From assembly GCA_028821515.1 (NCBI GenBank), contig JAPPGA010000068.1, forward strand, positions 1 to 64,000: DNA of 64,000 bases, in the 5' to 3' direction. The DNA comes from Gammaproteobacteria bacterium (GTDB taxonomy: Bacteria > Pseudomonadota > Gammaproteobacteria > Pseudomonadales > Azotimanducaceae). Under the pieces are notes generated by a model. The model ran no database searches. It saw only the letters and a program-made list of their open reading frames with translations, and was not told where the DNA came from. Below are positions 17,390 to 28,019 of the stretch, one piece after another. Each line of letters starts with the position of its first letter. Position 1 is the stretch's first letter. A program made the position numbers and the translations under genes.

Positions 17390-18907
17390 TTGAACATCAT
17401 GATGCTGCTCGAGATGGCGGTCGCGGGGTACGGAGACCGCGTCGCCTTCGTCGATGCCGAAGCGCAGCAGTCGATCACCTACCAGGGCCTGTTCGATGCG
17501 GCCTCGAACGCCGCGAACGATCTGCGCACATCCGAGGCGTCCCGGTTTGCGATTCTCGACGTCTCGAACCTCGCGATCCCCATCGGCCTGTTCGCGTCGA
17601 GCTGGGCCGGCATGCCGTACGTCCCCATCAGTTACCGCCTGACCGACGACGAGATCGACGGACTGGTGGAGCGGGTCAAGCCGGCCTACCTGGTGACGGA
17701 CGAAGACCACATCGAGCACTTCCATACCGAGTCGATCGTACGCTGGCACTCCCGCAGCGAGTTCCTCGACCTTGCCCGGAACGGGTCCGCCAACGGTGCC
17801 GAACCCTGGTCGATGGACGGCGACGACACGGCGGCGCTGCTCTTCACCAGCGGCACCACCGGCGCGCCGAAGGCAGCGGTGCTGCGACAGAGACACCTTG
17901 TCTCGTACATCCTGGGTTCCGTCGATTTCATGTCCGCCGACACTTCGGAAACAGCGCTCATCTGTGTGCCTCCCTACCATGTCGCGGGTATAGCCGCGGT
18001 CCTGAGCTCCGTCTATTCTGGCCGCCGCGCCGTACAGCTCGCCAACTTCACGCCGGAAGCCTGGATCGAACTGGCACGCGCCGAAGAGGTCACCACCGCC
18101 TTTGTCGTTCCCACGATGCTGCGGCGCATCGTCGAAGAACTTGAACACGAACATCACGCGCAGATGCCCCACCTGCAGTCGCTCTCCTACGGCGGCGGCA
18201 AGATGCCGCTGCCGGTCATCGAACGGGCGATGACATTGTTCCCGGACACCGACTTCACCAACGCCTACGGCCTCACTGAAACCAGTTCGACCATCACCGT
18301 ACTGGGACCGGACGATCACCGGAAGGCAGCGGCCAGCGAGGATCGGGCAGGACGCCGCAGGCTCGCTTCCGTGGGTGTGCCGTTGCCGGGCATCCAGATA
18401 GAGATCCGTGACGACGAAGGCCACGTGCTCGGTCCACACGAGCACGGCGAGATCTACGTTCGGGGCGAACAGGTTTCCGGCGAGTACGAAGGCATCGGCA
18501 GGCTGACCGATGACGAGGGTTGGTTTCCCACCCGTGACGGCGGTTTCCTCGACGACGAGGGCTACCTGTTCCTCGAGGGCCGCGCCGACGATGTCATCGT
18601 GCGCGGCGGCGAAAACATGTCACCCGGAGAAATCGAAGACGTCATGTTGACACACGACGCGGTGGGCGATGTCGCCATCGTCGGCGTACCGGACGAAGAG
18701 TGGGGAGAGGCGGTCGTCGGCGTCGTAGTGTTGAAACACGAGGCCACCGTCGGGTCACTGCAGCAATGGGTCCGTGACCGCATGCGTTCTTCTCGAGTGC
18801 CCGAGCGGCTCGAGTTCTGGGACGAGCTGCCCTACAACGAGACGGGAAAACTGCTGCGGCGCGAAGTGCGCGCGCGCCTCACGGAGTCGATGGAGAAGAA
18901 CGCCTAG
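17390..18907 (+). CDS. AMP-forming acyl-CoA synthetase
   Basis: A 505-residue ANL-superfamily ligase that activates a carboxylic acid to its CoA thioester through an acyl-adenylate. Motifs: the P-loop-like LLFTSGTTGAPKAAV, the A5 region NAYGLTETSS, GEIYVRGEQV, the hinge VRGGENMSPGEIED and the C-terminal Lys in YNETGKLLRREV. The start is TTG 17390, with GGGGG upstream. Chain-length preference cannot be read from sequence. Its TAG stop touches the partial family-B repeat. Confidence 0.9.
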   Translation: MNIMMLLEMAVAGYGDRVAFVDAEAQQSITYQGLFDAASNAANDLRTSEASRFAILDVSNLAIPIGLFASSWAGMPYVPISYRLTDDEIDGLVERVKPAYLVTDEDHIEHFHTESIVRWHSRSEFLDLARNGSANGAEPWSMDGDDTAALLFTSGTTGAPKAAVLRQRHLVSYILGSVDFMSADTSETALICVPPYHVAGIAAVLSSVYSGRRAVQLANFTPEAWIELARAEEVTTAFVVPTMLRRIVEELEHEHHAQMPHLQSLSYGGGKMPLPVIERAMTLFPDTDFTNAYGLTETSSTITVLGPDDHRKAAASEDRAGRRRLASVGVPLPGIQIEIRDDEGHVLGPHEHGEIYVRGEQVSGEYEGIGRLTDDEGWFPTRDGGFLDDEGYLFLEGRADDVIVRGGENMSPGEIEDVMLTHDAVGDVAIVGVPDEEWGEAVVGVVVLKHEATVGSLQQWVRDRMRSSRVPERLEFWDELPYNETGKLLRREVRARLTESMEKNA

Positions 18908-19166
18908 AGCCATGAAACCCCCGGCCCTTCGGGCGCGGCGGGTCACGCATGAGCTCGCGCGGCGGTATCTGGAGTTCCACGCCGCCCAGCGACACGAATC
19001 GCGCCCGAATTGCATCGGCAAGATTCGTTGCCGGCGCGGATACTGAGACTGCGGCGCGCAGTATTGAGCGCACTTCCTCTTCCATCGAGCAGTTGTGTTC
19101 AGTTGCCCGGATCCGAAGGAGTCGCTTCACTTCGTCGTCGAGGTTGCGAATGGTGATGGTCGCCAT
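18879..19166 (-). CDS. Orphan FitA-like antitoxin, C-terminus rewritten by a repeat
   Basis: A 95-residue protein whose first ~75 residues are a ribbon-helix-helix antitoxin of the FitA type: MATITIRNLDDEVKRLLRIR, then EEEVRSIL and ARFVSLGGVELQIPPRE. Normally a PIN-domain toxin follows with slight overlap; none is present. From about residue 76 the frame reads through the right end of a family-B repeat (PPRPKGRGFHG), replacing the natural tail, and it ends inside the acyl-CoA synthetase gene. It may still bind DNA but is probably a remnant. Confidence 0.72.
   Translation of the reverse strand: MATITIRNLDDEVKRLLRIRATEHNCSMEEEVRSILRAAVSVSAPATNLADAIRARFVSLGGVELQIPPRELMRDPPRPKGRGFHGSRRSSPSTP
18904..18940 (-). 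repeat. Partial family-B repeat (right end only)
   Basis: On the minus strand it reads CGCCCGAAGGGCC then GGGTTTCATGGCTCTAG, matching the right end of the full copies at 31141, 33113 and 48481. It joins the tail of the FitA-like gene to the stop codon of the acyl-CoA synthetase gene. Confidence 0.65.
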
Positions 19167-19221
19167 CTTTCTCGTCCTGATGAAGTCAGTGCTTTCATTG
19201 TGAATATTGACTTCCAGTACC

Positions 19222-19854
19222 TCAACCCGCGCCGGATCGTCCCCTCGATACGAAAGGATCGCTGGCTACGTAGTAGCGCCACGGCGCTATCGTTGCGGCA
19301 CCTACACCTACGCGTGGACCCGTGACCACATTGCTCACATCCAACGCTTGTCCCTCTTCCAGGTGGAGACCTGCTCCATCGCACAGATCCACGCCGTAGT
19401 GGCGGATGTCGATGTCGAACGCCTGGCAGAGCTTCGCGGGTCCATTGGTCAACTGCGTATCCGCCAGACCGCGCCGGCGATCGCGCATAACGTCAATGCC
19501 GGCGACCGGTGCCACCGCCCGAATGAGCACACACCCCGGCACATCGACCTCCTCCGCGACCACATTCAGGCAACAGTGCTGGCGGGTCCGAAAGACATAC
19601 GCGTATCCGGGAGGACCGAACAGCACTTCGGTGCGCTTCGTTCGACCCCGGTACGCATGGGCGGCGGGGTCGCCCTCGGAGAGATAGGCTTCAGTCTCGA
19701 CGATGCGGCCGATGACAGGCCCGTTGACCAGCATCGCTCCGAGCAGATCACGCGCGACCTCGCGAGGATCCCGACAGAAAAACGCCCGGTCCACGCTGAA
19801 GGCGTCCGGGCACCTGCCCGCGCCGTCTCGCGCGCGATTCGATGAGTCTTCCAT
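19222..19854 (-). CDS. mpg: 3-methyladenine DNA glycosylase (AAG/MPG family)
   Basis: A 210-residue base-excision repair enzyme that removes alkylated purines. Family features: ARDLLGAMLV, the catalytic IVETEAYLSEGDPAAHAYRG, the YVYRTR-like YAYVFRTRQHCCLNVVAEE, and LTNGPAKLCQAFDI. ATG 19854 is preferred; the longer frame runs into the family-A repeat. The start codon itself lies at the end of that repeat, so the repeat supplies the leader between grxD and this gene. Confidence 0.9.
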   Translation of the reverse strand: MEDSSNRARDGAGRCPDAFSVDRAFFCRDPREVARDLLGAMLVNGPVIGRIVETEAYLSEGDPAAHAYRGRTKRTEVLFGPPGYAYVFRTRQHCCLNVVAEEVDVPGCVLIRAVAPVAGIDVMRDRRRGLADTQLTNGPAKLCQAFDIDIRHYGVDLCDGAGLHLEEGQALDVSNVVTGPRVGVGAATIAPWRYYVASDPFVSRGRSGAG

Positions 19855-19937
19855 GGAAGTACGCATCCGGCGACGGGGCAAATGCCAGCACTTCCTTACG
19901 CGTAAGCGGTCGGGGAACATCCCCCGGCTGAAGGCTC
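19852..19937 (-). repeat. Family-A dispersed repeat, copy 2 (86 bp)
   Basis: On the minus strand it begins GAGCCTTCAGCCGGGGGA immediately after the grxD TAG and ends with the CATG that contains the mpg start codon. Hairpin 1 pairs CGGGGGA with TCCCCG; hairpin 2 pairs GGAAGT with ACTTCC and, inside, GCAT with ATGC. A 12-bp palindrome CTTACGCGTAAG lies between the hairpins. Confidence 0.85.
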
Positions 19938-20282
19938 CTAGGCCGTGTCCTCCTCGTCTTCGCGCACCGCAGCTTCCTTGATCAGGGGCTGCAGCTCACC
20001 GGCCTGGAACATCTCGGTCACTATGTCGCAACCGCCCACCAATTCGCCGTTGACGTAAAGCTGCGGGAAGGTCGGCCAGTTCGCGTACTCGGGGAGGGTG
20101 GCGCGGATATCGGGGTTGCTCAGGATGTCGACGTAGGCAAAACGTTCGCCGCAGGCTATGAGACATTGCACCGTCTGCGCCGAAAACCCGCACATCGGCG
20201 CTTGCGGCGAGCCTTTCATATAGAGCAAGATCGGGTTGCCCTCGATCTGCGACTTGATCGTGTCGATGGTTTCCTGGCTCAT
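19938..20282 (-). CDS. grxD: Monothiol glutaredoxin (Grx4/GrxD family)
   Basis: A 114-residue CGFS glutaredoxin that binds or transfers 2Fe-2S clusters together with glutathione and BolA proteins. The active-site segment APMCGFSAQ, the TFPQLYVNGELVGGCDI segment and the length match the family. The ATG 20282 has GGAGG upstream, so the nine extra upstream residues are not used. An acidic tail (REDEEDTA) ends the protein. It is divergent from the ABC-F gene 44 bp away. Confidence 0.94.
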   Translation of the reverse strand: MSQETIDTIKSQIEGNPILLYMKGSPQAPMCGFSAQTVQCLIACGERFAYVDILSNPDIRATLPEYANWPTFPQLYVNGELVGGCDIVTEMFQAGELQPLIKEAAVREDEEDTA

Positions 20283-20326
20283 TCTGACCTCCTGGTCGCG
20301 TCCGCGCATTTTAGAACGAAAGACCC

Positions 20327-22189
<1,863 letters not shown>

Positions 22190-22207
22190 ACCTCCGCCTG
22201 ATTCGGG

Positions 22208-23071
22208 CTACCCTCCGGCTTTACCGGTGAATTCGATCGACTTGCGCACTTTCACGCCCTTGATCGGTTCGATGGTCAGCGTCTTGCGCTTGGCATTCCT
22301 TCGTACGACCACCTTGACCGGCTCCTCGGCTTCCGCAACGGCCATGTAGGCGGCTTCGGCGTCGGCTACGTCGTCTTCTCCTACCCGTTGCACGATATCG
22401 CCTGGCAGCAAACTGCTACCGTCCTCAGCCGTCAGCACGAGCACCCCACTATCCACACCGAAGTAAGCCCCCAGCGTTTCGCCGATATCGACGAGCCTGA
22501 AACCGAATGCCTGCTCGTGGCGACGTTCGTTCCACCCCGACCAGATGTTCGAGGGAGACGCAAAGGACGTAAAGGGAATGGGTTGCGTATTCAGGACATG
22601 AGCCCTGATCATGCCCATCTGCGGCGCCACGTCCACCGTCATCGTCTCGCCATCACGCAACAGTTCCACTTCGACCGTTTCGTCTTTCCCGACACGGTCC
22701 AGCGCCTCATGCAGCAGCACGATTGGCGTCTGCGAACCGGTGAGGCGGGCGCTGTTGACGCGGATCACAAGATCCTCTGGTCTGATCCCGGCATCTTCGG
22801 CACCACCGCCCGGCGTGACGCTGGCTACCCGAACACCCTCTTCGTCCTGGGTCGCGATCACGATGCCGAGGAACGGCCGGTCGGACCACGCCTTCACATC
22901 GAACTCGCCCACATACTCATTGACGTGCTCGGCGAACTTCCCAGCCGCCTGATCGAGCATCTCCCGAGCCTTTTCCAACCTGTCCTCAACCGACTCGTCT
23001 GCCTGGGGCGTCTTGGCAGACACCGTGACTGCGGCGAAAACGCATACCAGGGGTATCGTCCATCTCTTCAT
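22208..23071 (-). CDS. Exported protein with two PDZ domains
   Basis: A 287-residue protein with a signal peptide (MKRWTIPLVCVFAAVTVSA). A charged helix (residues 25-60) leads to a first PDZ domain (FLGIVIATQDEEGVRV, GGGAEDAGIRPEDLV) and a second one (YFGVDSGVLVLTAEDGSSLLPGD). There is no protease domain. It is the last gene of an ECF sigma/anti-sigma-like/PDZ operon and may sense or scaffold envelope stress; this role is inferred from position. The TTG at 23095 is a weaker start. Confidence 0.75.
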   Translation of the reverse strand: MKRWTIPLVCVFAAVTVSAKTPQADESVEDRLEKAREMLDQAAGKFAEHVNEYVGEFDVKAWSDRPFLGIVIATQDEEGVRVASVTPGGGAEDAGIRPEDLVIRVNSARLTGSQTPIVLLHEALDRVGKDETVEVELLRDGETMTVDVAPQMGMIRAHVLNTQPIPFTSFASPSNIWSGWNERRHEQAFGFRLVDIGETLGAYFGVDSGVLVLTAEDGSSLLPGDIVQRVGEDDVADAEAAYMAVAEAEEPVKVVVRRNAKRKTLTIEPIKGVKVRKSIEFTGKAGG

Positions 23072-23094
23072 TGTGTACCTCTCAAACTTCAACA

Positions 23095-23604
23095 TTAAAA
23101 CGCTGCCCTTAAGATTGCGGCGCCCCGATCCTGTGATTCGACCTCCACCAGGCTCTGCAGGAGCACGACCCGCTGATGTAACAGGCGTGCCCGCTCATCA
23201 CTGTCGTCCACGTCCTGCAAGTACATGGCGTTGAGCGCGCCATCGACATCCGCGATGCGGTAGGCGAGGACGCGGCCCGTATCGCCGTACGCGCCGTGGA
23301 ATGGCATCGATCGCAGACGTTCCTCAAGCATCTGCGACTCGGCGATCAGGTCCGTTATCGATGCCTGCGCCGCAAGCACTTCGTAGTCGACGTCGCCTGC
23401 GTGCTCTGAGCGCTCGCCCATGAGAACCGAAAACGCCACGGCGGCAACCAAACACGCAGCCAGTGCCAGCGGCCCTTTCGACGCCGTCCTCGGCTGTCGC
23501 TGCGCCGAGATCGCCACGACGCGATCCCCGAGGCCCGGCGGCGGATCAAGGTCCGGCAGCGCTCTGATTTCATCCCGCAGTGCTTGATCTTCCTTTTCGT
23601 TCAT
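23095..23604 (-). CDS. Membrane anti-sigma-like protein
   Basis: A 169-residue protein with a short cytoplasmic N-terminal segment, one transmembrane helix (LALAACLVAAVAFSVLMG, about residues 45-63) and a helical outer domain. It directly follows the ECF sigma gene with overlapping stop and start (TGATG), the usual position of an anti-sigma factor, but no zinc-binding HxxxCxxC motif is present. Role as anti-sigma is inferred from topology and place. Confidence 0.62.
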   Translation of the reverse strand: MNEKEDQALRDEIRALPDLDPPPGLGDRVVAISAQRQPRTASKGPLALAACLVAAVAFSVLMGERSEHAGDVDYEVLAAQASITDLIAESQMLEERLRSMPFHGAYGDTGRVLAYRIADVDGALNAMYLQDVDDSDERARLLHQRVVLLQSLVEVESQDRGAAILRAAF

Positions 23605-24146
23605 CAGTTGGTCCGCGATTCCCTCAGCCGCTGATAGCCGCGCGCGAGTTGTGACTTGGAATAACTCGCCGTACGTCCGAACAGACGGCCGATCTCCTTG
23701 TGTGTATAGCCTTCGACATCATGCAGCCAGATCACGGCCCTCGCCTTCGGCGGCAACCTGTCAAGCGCACGCTCGAGATCCGTGGCGCGTTCGACCGTTG
23801 CCTCGTCCGAGCGCACCGGATCGGCATCCGAGCGCGGGACCACCCGCCACCGGGTCCAGGGGGATCGCAACCGCATCAGGCAGTGATTGATGGCGATCCG
23901 GCGCACCCAGGCGCCGAGCGCACCTTCCTGATCGAGGGTCCCTGCCTTGGTCAGGACGTCTACGAAGGTGTCCTGCGTCGCATCTTCAGCGAGGCCCGGA
24001 TCGCCCAGCATCCGCCGCGCCGTCGTATAGACCATCCGCGAATACGACCGGTAGACCCACTCCTGGGCTGACCGATCACCGCGCTTCAGGCGCTCGAAGA
24101 TATCGGCGGATGTGGCGCCGTTGGCCTGTTGCTCGAATCGAAGCAT
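23604..24146 (-). CDS. ECF RNA polymerase sigma factor
   Basis: A 180-residue sigma-70 family factor with region 2 (MVYTTARRMLGDPGLAEDATQD, with the usual DATQDTF) and region 4 helix-turn-helix (LDRLPPKARAVIWLHD and YTHKEIGRLFG). It heads the operon with the membrane and PDZ proteins. The regulon is unknown. Autoregulation is common for such loci, but no target promoter motif could be identified. Confidence 0.88.
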   Translation of the reverse strand: MLRFEQQANGATSADIFERLKRGDRSAQEWVYRSYSRMVYTTARRMLGDPGLAEDATQDTFVDVLTKAGTLDQEGALGAWVRRIAINHCLMRLRSPWTRWRVVPRSDADPVRSDEATVERATDLERALDRLPPKARAVIWLHDVEGYTHKEIGRLFGRTASYSKSQLARGYQRLRESRTN

Positions 24147-24308
24147 ATGTCTTTAGATGCACGAGGCCGCCAAAAGGTCGCAGCCCGACGACACGCGGCG
24201 ACAGTGGCCGCAGGATCGTGTAGCGTTGATCCTCAAGCCTGCGCTGGCCTGGCCGCGGTACGCTCCGCACCGCAGGCACCAGCCGCTTCCCGACTCAACA
24301 CCAGTCGC

Positions 24309-25304
24309 ATGTTGTCTTCCGCTCGCAGTCTCCTCCCGCCGATTCGAACCTCTGCCGCTACGTCAATCTTCGGCGCCGCCCTGCTGCTGATCCCGCTACG
24401 TTCGGCGTTTACGGCGGACGCGGACACCGCGGCGGGCGCCATTCAGCGTCCAGCCGTCCCCGCCGAAAACAGCAATCTGATCCAGCGGCTGGAGCGGACC
24501 AGTCTGCTTAACGGCGACGAGGTGGTCGATCGGCTGGCTCTCCTGGGAGACGGGGACGAGGCTTTCCGGGAAACGGGCGGGTTCCTGACGCCCAACCCCT
24601 ACGAGCCGCAATACCGCGAGTCCGGCGCCAGCCTGGCAACGCTTCGATATCCCTTGCCGCGGCACCCGCAGAACCACGAACTGGACGAGCGCCGCAGCAC
24701 GTTCGTTTTCTACGGCCAGGAGCCCGTCCTCCGCTGGTATTCGTCCCTGGGATCGAACACCGAGGTCTGCGGCGTCCAGTTTGTTGACGCCGATCGGGTG
24801 GACTACCGGCTCCGCACGTTTCATGACCGGGAGGCAGCCATGCACGCCGGTTACGTCGTGACGCACAGCCATCACTGCGGCACGTGTTCCTCCCTGCGCG
24901 ACCTCGCGGTCTACCTGGCGAAACCGGATCTGACTTCGCCGGCGCGAACGTGCGCGCGGCGATGGACGGCGGCGGGCGTCAAAGCGTGCCTTATGGAGGA
25001 GGTCGGTTTCGAGGAGCGCTGCGCCGAGACCTGGGCCTACAACGTGATCCACACCCGCCGCCGATGTTCGGGGACCTGCGTCCGGCACTACGGTCTTTGG
25101 GACGTACTGACGAACAACATGGGCGACACCCACAACGACGAGCGGGGGAATCTGAACCCGTGTCTTGCCTGCGACGAGTTTGCCTCGGGTCCAGGCTTCC
25201 AGTACGCGGCGGGACGGACACGCCGGACGTCCGGCCTCAGGTCAGCAATCCGCAGGCCTATTGAGGAGATCTACAACGTCGATCACCGCCTGTACCTCGA
25301 GTAG
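24309..25304 (+). CDS. Cys-rich exported protein of unknown function
   Basis: A 331-residue protein with a likely signal sequence (IRTSAATSIFGAALLLIPL). The C-terminal two thirds hold many paired cysteines: THSHHCGTCSSLRDLAVYL, RTCARRW, KACLMEEVGF, CSGTCVRHYG and NPCLACDEF, followed by GRTRRTSGLRSAIRRP. This suggests an extracytoplasmic disulfide-bonded or metal-binding fold. I recall similar His-Cys-rich proteins in other marine proteobacteria and unicellular algae but cannot name a function. An upstream in-frame start at 24129 overlaps the sigma promoter region and is less likely. Confidence 0.65.
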   Translation: MLSSARSLLPPIRTSAATSIFGAALLLIPLRSAFTADADTAAGAIQRPAVPAENSNLIQRLERTSLLNGDEVVDRLALLGDGDEAFRETGGFLTPNPYEPQYRESGASLATLRYPLPRHPQNHELDERRSTFVFYGQEPVLRWYSSLGSNTEVCGVQFVDADRVDYRLRTFHDREAAMHAGYVVTHSHHCGTCSSLRDLAVYLAKPDLTSPARTCARRWTAAGVKACLMEEVGFEERCAETWAYNVIHTRRRCSGTCVRHYGLWDVLTNNMGDTHNDERGNLNPCLACDEFASGPGFQYAAGRTRRTSGLRSAIRRPIEEIYNVDHRLYLE

Positions 25305-25383
25305 AACACGCTACCGAAGGGCCAGCGTGCCCATCGTTCGCTTTGCTGATAGGGTTGTTCCGTTCCGTCGACTTCACAAGACC

Positions 25384-25686
25384 ATGACCATTAACGAAAT
25401 TGCAGACGACATGAGCCAGAAGGCAGGCTCGCTCGACCCGCTCGGCAAGACCTTGCTGTTTTGCCTGGACGACGAGGAGATGCTGATCGACGGAACCGGC
25501 GATGCGAACGTCGTTTCGATTGTCTCAGGGCAGGAGGTCGAAGCTGACTGTACCGTGCGCATGTCGCTAGACACCTGGGGCAAGCTCCAGCGCGCCGAGA
25601 TCAAGCCGTTCATGGCCGTGGCGTCGGGGAAGATCAAGGCGAAAGGCGACATGTCGATCGCCGCCAAGCTCAAGAAGCTGACCTGA
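25384..25686 (+). CDS. SCP2 sterol-binding domain protein
   Basis: A 100-residue stand-alone SCP2 domain, a hydrophobic-pocket fold that binds lipids, sterols or acyl-CoA. Typical parts are FCLDDEEMLIDGTG, ADCTVRMSLDTWGKL and the GKIKAKGDMSIAAKLKKL end. ATG 25384 gives the usual domain length; the frame further upstream is unsupported. The stop touches the GTG of the sulfotransferase, so the two are coupled. Confidence 0.85.
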   Translation: MTINEIADDMSQKAGSLDPLGKTLLFCLDDEEMLIDGTGDANVVSIVSGQEVEADCTVRMSLDTWGKLQRAEIKPFMAVASGKIKAKGDMSIAAKLKKLT

Positions 25687-26934
25687 GTGACCGAAGCGTC
25701 GATCCGGCTCGGCCGTCCGGCCGCGTTCCGGGCGGCCAACGCGACCGGTTCTCTGCTGCAGCAGTGCGGCCTGTCCCTGGTTTCCCTGGATCCCGGCGCG
25801 ATTCTGGACCGGGCCAGGCGGGTGAGCGAGTTTGCATTCAACGATCCTTTGGCGGAGGAAGGACTCAACCGGCTCGTCCGTTCGTTCGAGTCCGAGGCGC
25901 ACCTGAGCCTGTTCGGAAGATTCGCGATACGCCGCATGCTGCAGCGGGCTGCCGAGTCCCGCTTTCGCGTCGAGCGCGCGTTCGCGGACCACCCGGAGAT
26001 CGCGGGCGAGGAGATCCGCGACCCGGTGTTCATACTTGGCGCGCCACGGAGCGGAACGACGATCCTGCATGCCCTGCTTCATCTCGACCGAGACCACCGG
26101 GCGCCCCTGTCCTGGGAGTGTCTGCTCCCCTATCCCGCGCCCCGGCCGGCGGACTACGAAGACAACACTCGGATCGATACGGTGCGCCGGGAGTTCGAGC
26201 GGATCTTTCGGCTGGTGCCCGACTTCAGGAAGAAGCACTACATGACAGCGGACTCGCCCCAGGAGTGCCTCGCCATCACCGCCCTCAACTTCACCAGCTT
26301 CCAGTTCCTGGCCCAGGCGTACCTGCCCGCCTACCACGAGTGGTTCGCGCATGCCGACCAGGTGCGAAACCTGCAGTGGCACCGGCGCCTTCTGCAGTTC
26401 CTTCAGTCTGGTGGCGTGCGCAGACCGCGTTGGCTGCTCAAATCGCCGGTGCACATCATGCGCCTGGGCGCGCTGTTCGAGGTGTATCCGGATGCGAAGG
26501 TGATCGTTACGCACCGCGACCCGGAATACATCGTTCCGTCGACGGCGAGCATCATCTCGTCCATGCGCTCGCTGTATTCGGACCACGAGGACACCACCCG
26601 GACCGGCCACGAGCAACTGCGGATCTGGGCCGACTACTTCAATCAGTTCCTGCGTGACCGCCAGCGACTCGCCCGGGAGTCGCAGATCGTCGATGTCCTG
26701 TTCGACGACTTCGTTCGCAACCAGATGGGTGTAGTCGAGTCCGTCTACGACCGGTTCGGCTGGGAGTTGCACGCGGATGACCGTGGCAGCATGGAGCGTT
26801 TTCTTCGCAACGAGCCCCGGGGAAAGCACGGTGTCCACGAGTACTCCCTGGCACAGATCGGCCTCACGGAGGCCGATCTCGACCGCGAGTACGCCGACTA
26901 CCGGGACTTCCTCAAGTCCCTCGAACGAAACTAG
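25687..26934 (+). CDS. Sulfotransferase family protein
   Basis: A 415-residue PAPS-dependent sulfotransferase-fold protein. The 5-prime phosphosulfate loop is VFILGAPRSGTTILHALLH (about residue 116) and the 3-prime phosphate-binding segment is AKVIVTHRDPEYIVPS. The start is GTG 25687, directly after the SCP2 stop. The acceptor is unknown; the SCP2 neighbour hints at a lipid or sterol-like hydroxyl. PAP made here would be degraded by CysQ. Confidence 0.85.
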   Translation: MTEASIRLGRPAAFRAANATGSLLQQCGLSLVSLDPGAILDRARRVSEFAFNDPLAEEGLNRLVRSFESEAHLSLFGRFAIRRMLQRAAESRFRVERAFADHPEIAGEEIRDPVFILGAPRSGTTILHALLHLDRDHRAPLSWECLLPYPAPRPADYEDNTRIDTVRREFERIFRLVPDFRKKHYMTADSPQECLAITALNFTSFQFLAQAYLPAYHEWFAHADQVRNLQWHRRLLQFLQSGGVRRPRWLLKSPVHIMRLGALFEVYPDAKVIVTHRDPEYIVPSTASIISSMRSLYSDHEDTTRTGHEQLRIWADYFNQFLRDRQRLARESQIVDVLFDDFVRNQMGVVESVYDRFGWELHADDRGSMERFLRNEPRGKHGVHEYSLAQIGLTEADLDREYADYRDFLKSLERN

Positions 26935-26954
26935 ACCGCATGGACGGAGGGAAG

Positions 26955-28004
26955 ATGGAAAGCAGACAGGCGCTGGACGAGTTCCTGGACGTGATCCGCA
27001 ACGCGGACCAGACCTTCCTGGACCCGGAGAAGGAACTCGACGGGCAGGGCAAGGTGGACGGCTATCACCATTTCTTCCACCTGCTGCAGGTCGCAGTGGA
27101 CTTCTACCTGCACAACGATCCGCTGCGGCCCCAGCTCATGCCGCTGGCGGACCGCAACCGCAAGCTCTACGGCGACAACGTCGACGCCGTCTATTACTTC
27201 AGCCAGGTGCGCGGCGACCAGAAGTACGTCATCAGCGGACAGCGGTTCGACAGTTGCTACCTCAGCTTCTCCCTGTACGGCGGCGATCCGAACGGCGAAC
27301 TGGCGGACCGCGTCTCCCTCAACGTCAACCACCGCGACATGGAATTCGCGGAGGACGGGACCTTCGAGATCCGGCTGACGCCTGAGCCGAAGGGTGTCAA
27401 CGAGTTTCGAATCGACCGGGACTCCGTGAGCCTGTTCACCCGCGAGTACTTCTTCGACCGCCCGGCTTCGCGGGAAAGCACGCTCCACATCCGCAACGCC
27501 TCACCGCAGCCCGCCCGGTTGCCGCTAGACGATGCCGAGCTCGCACGGCGAATCCGCAGCATGGCGATGTTCTTCCAGTGCACGACATGGATCGCCCCGT
27601 TGCCGGTCGAGTTCCCGATCAACGAGTTCTGTACCCCGTTCGAGTTCGATGCGAACCAGGGCGGATGGGGAACGGTGGACAACATCTACTGCTTCTCCCG
27701 GTTCCGGCTTCGCGAGGACCAGTACCTGAAGATCAGCTTTCGCTCGCCGGAGGCCTGCTACTGGGGGGTGCAGACATGGAACTACCTGATGCAATCCACC
27801 AACTATGAAGACTTCCCCGTCTGCATCAACAAGGCGAACGCAGTCCCGGAACCCGACGGCCGGTACGAGATCTACCTGAGCCACCGCCCGGCGCCGCGCA
27901 ACTGGATCAGCACTGCCGGATACAACGAGGGCGTTCTATTCGCGCGCTGGCTCCTGGCCGAGGCGTTGCCGGAGACGCCGGAGACGGAAGTCGGTAGCTG
28001 GTAG
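26955..28004 (+). CDS. Sulfotransferase-associated protein, DUF1214-like C-terminus
   Basis: A 349-residue soluble protein. The C-terminal part, with CYWGVQTWNYLMQSTNY, RYEIYLSHRPAPRNW and NEGVLFARWLLAEALP, resembles DUF1214-type domains; the N-terminal half (YHHFFHLLQVAVDFYLHNDP) is not recognised. ATG 26955 has GGAGG four bases ahead; ATG 26940 is the alternative. It follows the sulfotransferase by 20 bp, so the two are probably co-expressed. Function unknown. Confidence 0.7.
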   Translation: MESRQALDEFLDVIRNADQTFLDPEKELDGQGKVDGYHHFFHLLQVAVDFYLHNDPLRPQLMPLADRNRKLYGDNVDAVYYFSQVRGDQKYVISGQRFDSCYLSFSLYGGDPNGELADRVSLNVNHRDMEFAEDGTFEIRLTPEPKGVNEFRIDRDSVSLFTREYFFDRPASRESTLHIRNASPQPARLPLDDAELARRIRSMAMFFQCTTWIAPLPVEFPINEFCTPFEFDANQGGWGTVDNIYCFSRFRLREDQYLKISFRSPEACYWGVQTWNYLMQSTNYEDFPVCINKANAVPEPDGRYEIYLSHRPAPRNWISTAGYNEGVLFARWLLAEALPETPETEVGSW

Positions 28005-28019
28005 CGGTCTCGCTTTGCG

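Noticed and set aside
17231..18445. 404-codon minus-strand frame opposite the acyl-CoA synthetase
   Set aside because: Composition and lack of motifs mark it as a shadow.
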